A stretch of DNA of 64,000 nt, taken from assembly GCF_021646685.1 (NCBI RefSeq), contig NZ_JAKJHW010000002.1, positions 496,001-560,000 on the forward strand, given 5' to 3'. The notes beneath the pieces are model-generated. The model was given only the letters and a program-made list of their open reading frames with translations, searched no databases and was not told the origin of the DNA. Position numbers and translations under genes: made by a program. The DNA comes from Pseudalkalibacillus salsuginis (GTDB lineage: Bacteria > Bacillota > Bacilli > Bacillales > Fictibacillaceae). Below are positions 57,724 through 64,000 of this stretch, one piece after another. Position 1 is the stretch's first letter, and every line of letters starts with the position of its first letter.

Positions 57724-58614
57724 TTAGTCTCGCTTACCAGAATAAACTGTCACAATCACGCCATCCATATTGTTGCCTGAAATTTCATACTTTCCATTCG
57801 CAGGCACAGGGATCGTTGTATTTTGGGTGATAGGATAGTAAAAAATTTTATAGACATGGTGGTCTATTGTAGTCGTAGTGGACTTCTGTTCCTTCAAAAA
57901 ATCCATATATTCTTCTAGAGCGAAATTCTTTTCTTTCATAATCGCACTGTGAGGCAAGCCGACATAACGGATATGCCATGGTTCATATTGAATTCCAGTA
58001 ACAACAGTTTTATCCTTTGGATAGCGTAAAATAAAACCGTATTTCCAAGAATTTTCTTCTATCCACTCTCCTTCAGGTGCTTCTTCCATCTTCATTTGAG
58101 TAGACCCTACATCAATTGCTAATCCTATATTGTGTTCGCTATGACCAGCTGGCAAAGCATAGTCGGACCCCATCTCCTCGTACAGTCTGTTTTGCTCATC
58201 AAAGTCTCGATAGCCACTGCTAATTAAGAAATTACTAACCCCATCCTCTTCAGCAGCAGCTATCATTTCAGAAAATTTTCTAGCTATTTCTTCTGATAAT
58301 TTAATTTCGTTATTAAGCAACCCATATCCCTCTGTCAATTCTTTGTGCGAAAATAAATTTATGACATCCGATTTTATACTCTTTTGTTGAACAGGATATT
58401 CACTGTTGATTAGGAGCAGATTTCCTTGATAAATCTGTTCTTTTGTAATCGTTTTCGTTTGGGTACTTTCAGAAGTCCCTCTTTTATCTAAATGATCTTT
58501 GTGATTTTGATCATATTTTTGAATTTCTGCGTTATCCTGAAAAAACGGTGCCTTATTAATGAAAGCAAAACCTAAGCACAATAAAAATAACAATAAAAAA
58601 CCCTACTTCTTCAT
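57724..58614 (-). pseudogene. vanY: VanY D,D-carboxypeptidase gene with an amber codon at position 4
   Basis: The M15-type D-Ala-D-Ala carboxypeptidase domain is intact, with zinc ligands in GHSEHNIGLAIDVG and the catalytic Glu/His in YEPWHIRYVG. The natural start is the ATG at 58614, with GGAGGAG 7 nt upstream. It reads Met-Lys-Lys-TAG-Gly-Phe-Leu-Leu, so the signal anchor (FLLLFLLCLGFAFIN) is cut off from its start. Re-start at a TTG at 58593 would keep most of the anchor and give 289 aa, but has no good site of its own. VanY removes the terminal D-Ala of pentapeptides at the membrane surface. Expression is likely abolished or weak. Confidence 0.8.
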
Positions 58615-58680
58615 TTTCAGTCTCCTCCTTAAGTGAGTGGCTTAGTGATAATGCCGCGCTGGGTCAGCGCACAGGAGATT

Positions 58681-58737
58681 TCGGCATCGCTATCCGGCGA
58701 ATACGCTACATTGCTTACAGCGGTGCCCATTCTCTTG
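58681..58737 (-). pseudogene. Internal fragment of vanH
   Basis: About 55 bp, with six mismatches to 63887-63941 inside the real vanH. It encodes KRMGTAVSNVAYSPDSDAE, against KRMGITVGNVAYSPDSVAD. An ATG with AAGGAGG lies just before (near 58762), consistent with a vanH whose 5' and 3' parts were deleted. Confidence 0.7.
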
Positions 58738-58816
58738 TATCACTCTTTTTCTACCCATGTGAGCACCTCCTTGTTTTTAATCCACGTATAACTTGTCATA
58801 TCCTTCTCTAGTGAAA

Positions 58817-58873
58817 CGAAAAAAGCTCGTTCTTACGGTTTAAGTCTACCCTATAAGAACGAGCCATTTTTTA
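58817..58873. terminator. Terminator hairpin between vanS' and vanY
   Basis: GCTCGTTCTTA and TAAGAACGAGC pair perfectly over 11 bp, flanked by A- and T-runs, so it is T-rich on both strands. Confidence 0.7.
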
Positions 58874-58888
58874 ATATTAAATTGTTAA

Positions 58889-58952
58889 TTTCCTAAGAAA
58901 AAGTAGAGATGACCTTGAGATTTTCCTAAGAGCGATGTTCATTTCTTAGGAA
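58889..58952. promoter_or_regulatory. Repeated TTCCTAAGA motifs, possible VanR sites
   Basis: Three copies: TTTCCTAAGA at 58889 and 58922, and the inverse TCTTAGGAA at 58944-58952. They sit where the vanH promoter lies in VanA clusters, just after vanS. Assignment to VanR is inference. Confidence 0.4.
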
Positions 58953-59215
58953 CTCCTTTTATCAACCAAGTCTGGCAAGGACGGAAGCTCTAACGTGAAC
59001 GTAGTGTAGTGATCATTGCTTTCCGCGTAAATCTGCCCGCTATACTGGACAATGATTTCTTTTGCAATCGCCAATCCAAGTCCCGCGCCGCCCGTATCGG
59101 AAGAACGGGCATGGTCCAACCTGTAAAACTTTTCAAGTATGGCAGCGAGCTTATCTTTGAGGATGCTTCCGGCGTTCTTGAAAACGATGGTCACCACATC
59201 CCCGGAGAGGCCCAT
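58946..59215 (-). pseudogene. C-terminal fragment of the VanS sensor kinase
   Basis: 89 codons. Encodes the end of the HATPase domain: GLSGDVVTIVFKNAGS, KLAAILEKFYRLDHARSSDT, GGAGLGLAIAKEIIVQYSGQ and LPDLVDKRSS. It is very like VanA-type VanS but lacks the sensor, the phospho-His and the N-box, so it is inactive. It begins right after asnB at an abrupt joint; an in-frame TGA precedes the first ATG. Confidence 0.88.
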
Positions 59216-59233
59216 TCACTCGTGATAACCTCT

Positions 59234-61141
59234 TCAGCCTAAACGTTCGATCCTTTCTTCACTTTTAAATTCTGTAATTTTAGGGATGTCGAATTTCTCT
59301 TCAATATAAATCTGATGCCACAGCATGAACATCAGCACTGTCCAAATTTTGCGGCTGTGGTCACTGTTCCCTTTACGATGGTCTTCAAGCAATTTGAATA
59401 CATAATCTTTTCGAATATGGGCGCTTGTTTTACTCTCCTTAATCAATTGATATGCCCAATCGTATAATTCATCTTTTAACCAATGGCGGATAGGTACAGG
59501 AAAACCGAGCTTTTTCCGATAAAGCACAGAATCAGGTACGATTCCTTCCATCGCCTTTCGGAAAGCGTATTTTGTCATGCCGGCGCCGGTTTTGTCGTCA
59601 ACGGACAATTGTGAAGCTGCTTGAAATACTTCTTTGTCCAAAAACGGGACTCTAAGTTCCAATGAATGAGCCATCGTCATCTTGTCTGCCTTGACAAGAA
59701 TATCCCCGGGCAACCATGTATGCAGATCGATATATTGCATTTTCGTCACATCGTGGTAATTTCGAATTTGATTGTAAAGCGGATGTGTAACGTTCATATA
59801 CGAAAATCGATTATTGTAACGCTCAAGCAACTGTGATTTTTCTTGCTCACTGAACATTTTCGCGTTGCCGATGTATCGCTCTTCAATTGGCGTACAGCCC
59901 CGGATCAGATAATTTTTACCTTTCAGGTCGTTTGGCAGTCTCACGGCCATTTCTTTTAGCCATTTCTTACTTAGAGGATTTAAATATGAAAACCATTTTA
60001 ATGATAAGGGTTCCCTGTATATATTGTAACCACCGAACAATTCATCCGCTCCCTCCCCGGAAAGAACGACTTTTACGTGCTTGCTTGCCTCTTTTGCTAC
60101 AAAATAAAGCGGCACAGCTGCAGGATCTGCGACAGGTTCATCCATATGCCAAATGATTTTGGGAAGTTCTTCAACAAATTCCTCCGAGCTGATCATCTTT
60201 CGGTGGTTCTCCACACCGAGCTTTTCTGCCGTTTCCGCTGCAAAATCGGCTTCATTATATCCATCCATTTCAAAACCGACAGAAAATGTCTTTAAGGTTG
60301 GATGAATTTCTTTTGCCATCGCAACGATACTTGTTGAGTCAATACCACTGGATAAGAAAGCGCCTACCGGGACATCGCTACGCATATGAACGCTCACGGA
60401 ATCACGCAAAACTTCTCTTATATCTTTGAGTTTATCTTCAAACGGCCGATGAACAGGAAGAAACTGCGGCTTCCAATACGAATTGACTCTCATCGGTTCG
60501 CCAGCTTTTTTTTGTATATAATTTCCGGGTTCCAAACGTTTGATTTTTTCCGATAAAGTGAACGGCTCCGGAACAAACTGGTATGTCAAATAATGCTGAA
60601 GGGCTTTCCGATCGAAGAAGTTCTCTTTCTCCCCAAGGAGAAGACTCTTTTTCTCAGAAGCAAAAAAGATCCCTTTGCGGTCTTCGAAGTAAAAGAACGG
60701 TTTGATCCCAAACGGATCTCGTGCAGCAAATATTTCTTTATGTTTTTTATCCCATATAACGAAGGCAAACATGCCTCGTAAGCTTTTCACCGCTTCTTGT
60801 CCGTTCTGATGGTATAAAGCAAGAATGACCTCAGTGTCCGATGACGTATCGAAAGTCAGACCTTGTTTCTCCATTTCATTGCGCAACTCGATATGATTGT
60901 AAATTTCACCGTTAAAAATAATCCAATACCGTTCGTTTTCATAGGAAAGAGGTTGGCTGCCTCCTTTAAGGTCAATAATACTCAGACGAGTAAAACCAAA
61001 TCTCACATGTGAATCGGTATAAAATCCAGTATCATCAGGACCTCGATGTTTGATTACAAAAGTCTGGCTGCAAAGTTTGGTCATCTCTTCTTCTATCTTT
61101 GTTTGCTGTTCATTGTACATATATCCGATAAAGCCGCACAT
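59234..61141 (-). CDS. asnB: Glutamine-hydrolysing asparagine synthetase-type amidotransferase
   Basis: 635 aa. The start must be the ATG at 61141, because the nucleophile Cys has to follow Met (MCGFIGYMY); AAAGGAGAG lies upstream. The N-terminal Gln-hydrolase domain has RGPDDTGFY, RLSIIDLKGG and FNGEIYNHIELR. The C-terminal synthetase has the ATP PP-loop FLSSGIDSTSIVAMA and SGEGADELFGGYN. It makes Asn from Asp, or, like several Bacillota AsnB proteins, amidates meso-DAP in the wall peptide. Its place inside a van cluster favours a cell-wall role (inference). Confidence 0.92.
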   Translation of the reverse strand: MCGFIGYMYNEQQTKIEEEMTKLCSQTFVIKHRGPDDTGFYTDSHVRFGFTRLSIIDLKGGSQPLSYENERYWIIFNGEIYNHIELRNEMEKQGLTFDTSSDTEVILALYHQNGQEAVKSLRGMFAFVIWDKKHKEIFAARDPFGIKPFFYFEDRKGIFFASEKKSLLLGEKENFFDRKALQHYLTYQFVPEPFTLSEKIKRLEPGNYIQKKAGEPMRVNSYWKPQFLPVHRPFEDKLKDIREVLRDSVSVHMRSDVPVGAFLSSGIDSTSIVAMAKEIHPTLKTFSVGFEMDGYNEADFAAETAEKLGVENHRKMISSEEFVEELPKIIWHMDEPVADPAAVPLYFVAKEASKHVKVVLSGEGADELFGGYNIYREPLSLKWFSYLNPLSKKWLKEMAVRLPNDLKGKNYLIRGCTPIEERYIGNAKMFSEQEKSQLLERYNNRFSYMNVTHPLYNQIRNYHDVTKMQYIDLHTWLPGDILVKADKMTMAHSLELRVPFLDKEVFQAASQLSVDDKTGAGMTKYAFRKAMEGIVPDSVLYRKKLGFPVPIRHWLKDELYDWAYQLIKESKTSAHIRKDYVFKLLEDHRKGNSDHSRKIWTVLMFMLWHQIYIEEKFDIPKITEFKSEERIERLG

Positions 61142-61345
61142 CGACATTCTCTCCTTTCGACAAACCCAGCGTGACCCGAAAACCTCGCAGGAAGCAAGTT
61201 GTCAAATTCGGAATAGAGCTTTTAATGACGCAAACAAAGCAAAAATTTCCAAATCTTCCGGTCGAGCAGAGTTTGATAGGTATATTTGGACTTTGACTAC
61301 AGCCTATTTTTACGCCATTTATGCCGCCGAACGTTTCCTCTGGGC

Positions 61346-61575
61346 TTAATATGTCAGCAGTACGGCCGCTAAACCAGGTACGAGGCTTACAACAAATGCC
61401 ATCGCCCAAAATGTTATTGGTGTTCCAAAAATATTGTAGAGTTTTCAGCTGCCAAACACTCCCTCTACCATAGCGAGAGCAGTGAAGTTGAAGTCAATGA
61501 ACGGCAATAACAAAGTTCTGACGTTGCCGAGATCATCACCAATAGTGCGTGTGATTACGCCAACCAGATAGCATT
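61346..61575 (-). pseudogene. C-terminal remnant of a polytopic membrane protein
   Basis: Minus strand reads YLVGVITRTIGDDLGNVRTL, LLPFIDFNFTALAMVEGVFG, a TGA, then KLYNIFGTPITFWAMAFVV and SLVPGLAAVLLTY. These are two to three membrane segments with one nonsense codon and no start. I cannot name the family. It lies between vanX and asnB; the rest of 61142-61605 shows no gene. Confidence 0.5.
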
Positions 61576-61605
61576 ATATAGGTTGTCCGTGCAACTGTTA
61601 AAAGC

Positions 61606-62214
61606 TTATTTGACGGGGAAATCAAAATAGCTATTGTGGTATGGTTCGTTTCTTAAAACGTAGTGCCACCATTCGAAGCTATATGCTTCAAACCCACTGT
61701 TTTCCATGATGGAACGCAAGCGTCTGCGATTTTGCGCTTCCATGCTTGTAATCCCTTTTGCCCCATGGTGTGATCGCTCATCCATAAAATCAAACCCACT
61801 CCCCATTGATACAGGCTCACCGGTGTCTAATCGGTAAAGCGTAAGATCAATCGTACTTCCGCGGCTATGACTTGATTTTGAAGCCACGTATCCTTTTGAA
61901 ACCATCTCGGTTCGCTCGATATTCGGATAGTATCTTTCTTTTGTGAGGTTGTCTTCCGGTTGTTCGGACCAACGCAGGAAGCAATCTACCGCACGTTTGG
62001 GCCGATACCCGTCCCATAACAGCAAACCGTACCCAAGATCCGCCGCTTGCTTCTGCGCCTCCAGCAGCGCAAGGGCTAAGGCATGTGTTCCCACTATGCG
62101 ATTGACCTCATATCCGTCTACTGGTTTCCCTGTAAAATTGTCCCATGTGGCATATTTGGCGTCCCAGCGAACACCCTGCACTATTTCATCTAAAAAAACA
62201 AATCCCTTTTCCAT
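61606..62214 (-). CDS. vanX: D-Ala-D-Ala dipeptidase VanX
   Basis: 202 aa, the exact VanX size, from the ATG at 62214 (AAAGGAG upstream). Zinc dipeptidase of family M15D that hydrolyses free D-Ala-D-Ala, so only D-Ala-D-Lac enters the wall. Zinc ligands and catalytic residues are in SSHSRGSTIDLTLY (His, Asp) and FEWWHYVLR (Glu, His). Start MEKGFVFLDEIVQGVRWDAK. It starts 5 nt after the vanA stop, as in VanA operons. Confidence 0.97.
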   Translation of the reverse strand: MEKGFVFLDEIVQGVRWDAKYATWDNFTGKPVDGYEVNRIVGTHALALALLEAQKQAADLGYGLLLWDGYRPKRAVDCFLRWSEQPEDNLTKERYYPNIERTEMVSKGYVASKSSHSRGSTIDLTLYRLDTGEPVSMGSGFDFMDERSHHGAKGITSMEAQNRRRLRSIMENSGFEAYSFEWWHYVLRNEPYHNSYFDFPVK

Positions 62215-62219
62215 GCTTA

Positions 62220-63251
62220 TCACTCCTTTAAAGCTAATACGATCAGACGGTCAATCAGTTCGGGAAGCGTTATACCGGCAGCCGCCATCATACGGGGATA
62301 ACGGCTGTATGACGTGAAACCGGGCAAAGTATTGACTTCGTTAAGCACAATGCGGCCGTTATCTTGTAAAAACATATCAACACGGGCAAGCCCTTTGCAG
62401 CCGAGCGCCTTATATATTTTTTTTGCCGTTTCCTGTATCCGCCCTCGCTCCTCTGCCGACAGGTCTGCGGGAAGGGTTATAACTGCGTTTTCAGATCCTT
62501 TTTCCGGATCGGCTTCCTGATGAATCCGAAAGATACCGTGCCGCAGCGTAATTTGGTCCACCTCACCAACAGTCAACTCGGAACTGTTTCCCAATACGGC
62601 ACAACCGACCTCACAGCCCAAAACAGCCTGCTCAATTAAGATTTTGCTGTCATATAGACTTGCCGATTCAATTGCGGCGTCCAATTCGTCTGCGCCATTG
62701 ACTTTTTTCACGCCATAGGATGAGCCTGAACGCGCCGGCTTAACAAAAACAGGATAGGTAAACGTATCTATCGCCGGTCTATCGTCTTTATGAATAACCC
62801 AAAATTCGGGAGTAGCTATGCCAGCGTTTTTGGCAATGATGTATGCTAGCGATTTGTCCATACAAATGGCGGAGCTTTGAATATCGCAGCCCACAAAGGG
62901 GATACCGGACAATTCAAACAGACCTTGAATTGATCCATCTTCACCCGACTTTCCGTGCAAAACCGAAAATGCTACATCAACGTGGTGGATTTCATATTCA
63001 TGGTTCTTTAGAACAAGCAATCCGTGCATTTTTTTATCCGGCGAGAGCACGGCTGAACAGCAATTGCCGTTTTCCCATTCCGCGCACGGTTTTTCGCACA
63101 TTTTCCAAACACCGGATTTCGTAATTCCAATGTATAACGACTCGTATTTTTCGTTGTCAATGTTAGCGGCGATCTCTCTTGCGGATTTTACCGACACGTC
63201 ATGCTCCTCCGAGCAACCGCCAAACAGGATTGCAACTTTTACTCTATCCAT
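62220..63251 (-). CDS. vanA: D-Ala:D-Lac ligase, VanA type
   Basis: 343 aa, the VanA length, from the ATG at 63251 (AAAGGAG 8 nt upstream). The ATP-grasp ligase joins D-Ala and D-lactate, replacing the vancomycin target. Landmarks: VKVAILFGGCSEEHDVSVKS, LHGKSGEDGSIQGLFELSGI, FVKPARSGSSYGVKK, and LNEVNTLPGFTSYSRYPRMM. The omega-loop His characteristic of D-lactate ligases is present (GIFRIHQEADPEKGSENA). By memory it is nearer to VanA than to VanB or VanF. Overlaps the vanH end by 8 nt. Confidence 0.96.
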   Translation of the reverse strand: MDRVKVAILFGGCSEEHDVSVKSAREIAANIDNEKYESLYIGITKSGVWKMCEKPCAEWENGNCCSAVLSPDKKMHGLLVLKNHEYEIHHVDVAFSVLHGKSGEDGSIQGLFELSGIPFVGCDIQSSAICMDKSLAYIIAKNAGIATPEFWVIHKDDRPAIDTFTYPVFVKPARSGSSYGVKKVNGADELDAAIESASLYDSKILIEQAVLGCEVGCAVLGNSSELTVGEVDQITLRHGIFRIHQEADPEKGSENAVITLPADLSAEERGRIQETAKKIYKALGCKGLARVDMFLQDNGRIVLNEVNTLPGFTSYSRYPRMMAAAGITLPELIDRLIVLALKE

Positions 63252-64000
63252 GCGCCAGGCTCCTTTCAAAATCCAAACAGTTCTTGATTGTTTTTTCAAC
63301 GGTATCACGCAACGCCTGTTCGGTATAGTAAGCCGTATGCGGCGTGATGATCACGTTCGGCATCCTTTGAAGTTTCAGTAAAAATTGATTATCAATTGGT
63401 TTTTGTGTGCAATCAAAGTAGAAAAGCCCTTCCTCCCCCTCCAATACATCCAATGCGGCGCCGCCCAGTTTTCCGTTTTCCAATGCTTTAACAAGCTCCT
63501 CGGTATCTACAAGCGCACCGCGCCCTGTATTGATCATAAACGCGCCTTGCTTCATTCTCTTCATTTGTTCGTGACCGATGATATGGCGCGTATCCGCATT
63601 TAGCGGCACATGAAGCGTAACGATATCGCTATTTTGCAACAACACATCAAACGGAACATAGTTTGCCTCTATACTTTGGCTGCGACTATAAGCCAGCACA
63701 TGACATCCAAATCCCCGCAACCGCTCAATAACCGCTTTGCCTATATAGCCGGTTCCCACCACGCCGACTGTCATGTCGCGCAGCACCTTGCCACGGACCC
63801 TGTCCAGCCTGAAATCATGTTTTTCCACAGAGCGTACAATCGATTTCGCATTGCGTACTGCCATAAGCATCAGCATCATGGTATAATCGGCAACGCTATC
63901 CGGCGAATACGCCACATTGCCGACAGTGATGCCCATTCTCTTAGCAGCAGTTGTATCTATATGATTGCAGCCGATGCTTCGGGTAGAGATATATTTCACG
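63244..64000 (-). CDS. vanH: D-lactate dehydrogenase VanH, partial
   Basis: The 251 C-terminal codons of about 322; the start lies beyond the right edge. A D-2-hydroxyacid dehydrogenase that reduces pyruvate to D-lactate for VanA. Rossmann motif GVVGTGYIGKAVIERLRGFG. Catalytic Arg and Glu regions are INTGRGALVDTEEL and LDVLEGEEGLFY, and the His is in ITPHTAYYTEQAL. First structural gene of the resistance operon visible here; vanRS may lie just outside. Confidence 0.95.
   Translation of the reverse strand, partial: VKYISTRSIGCNHIDTTAAKRMGITVGNVAYSPDSVADYTMMLMLMAVRNAKSIVRSVEKHDFRLDRVRGKVLRDMTVGVVGTGYIGKAVIERLRGFGCHVLAYSRSQSIEANYVPFDVLLQNSDIVTLHVPLNADTRHIIGHEQMKRMKQGAFMINTGRGALVDTEELVKALENGKLGGAALDVLEGEEGLFYFDCTQKPIDNQFLLKLQRMPNVIITPHTAYYTEQALRDTVEKTIKNCLDFERSLAHG

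Noticed and set aside
58946..59215. Functional VanS
   Set aside because: Only the end of the ATPase domain remains, without phospho-acceptor His or sensor.
1..64000. CRISPR arrays, rRNA and tRNA genes
   Set aside because: No regularly spaced direct repeats and no rRNA or tRNA-like sequence were recognised by eye.

Overview
The window reads as chromosome of a low-GC Gram-positive bacterium of the Bacillaceae. Ribosome binding sites are strong (AAGGAGG type), TTG and GTG starts are common, regulators are of the GntR, MarR and Lrp families, and there is a likely CcpA (cre) site. It is a mosaic of intact catabolic operons, a defence island, much decayed DNA, and a VanA-type glycopeptide-resistance cluster at the right edge. 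No rRNA, tRNA or CRISPR array was seen.

Layout. 0-3.3 kb: end of a glucarate-type operon (GntR regulator, kdgD, ketoglutarate semialdehyde dehydrogenase) behind a 25-bp palindromic operator. 3.5-5.4 kb: a secreted CocE/X-Pro peptidase gene with an in-frame ochre stop between its catalytic Asp and His, followed by copy 1 of a dispersed repeat. 6.7-17.5 kb: a defence island, all on the minus strand: a MazG-like protein, a PLD-helicase (frameshifted), a tightly coupled trio (DUF6361 protein, double-HKD PLD protein, 1096-aa SF2 helicase) and an Mrr endonuclease, flanked by relics of a HEPN protein and a GNAT. 17.5-30 kb: DUF4139 protein, P1 peptidase, ppdK with its regulator, a MarR-SSS symporter-M24 operon, and several pseudogenes. 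29.3-31.5 kb: a MarR regulator that probably controls a haloalkane dehalogenase operon through shared AGTTGA/TCAACT operators.

31.6-40 kb: a complete biotin-independent malonate decarboxylase system (mdcH-A-B-C-DE-G, with beta and gamma fused), a divergent GntR regulator and the madLM malonate transporter. Three matching operators and a cre site tie these together; repeat copy 2 lies in the madL leader. 40.5-57 kb: small genes separated by wreckage (IS110 and IS4-type remnants, serine recombinase, sugar ABC permease, MATE, DUF1048/aldo-keto fusion). Intact genes among these are a secreted GxGYxYP protein, a GntR/LacI hybrid regulator, a metallophosphoesterase and a MarR/MFS efflux pair.

57-64 kb: a van cluster read leftwards: vanH (partial), vanA, vanX, a broken membrane gene, asnB, a C-terminal vanS piece, an apparent vanS-vanH intergenic region with a deleted vanH, vanY (amber at codon 4) and vanZ. 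VanH makes D-lactate, VanA makes D-Ala-D-Lac, and VanX destroys D-Ala-D-Ala. AsnB may amidate the wall peptide. The remnant intergenic region may give vanYZ its own VanR-responsive promoter.

The best candidate for a little-described system is the DUF6361/PLD/helicase trio at 8.0-14.2 kb.
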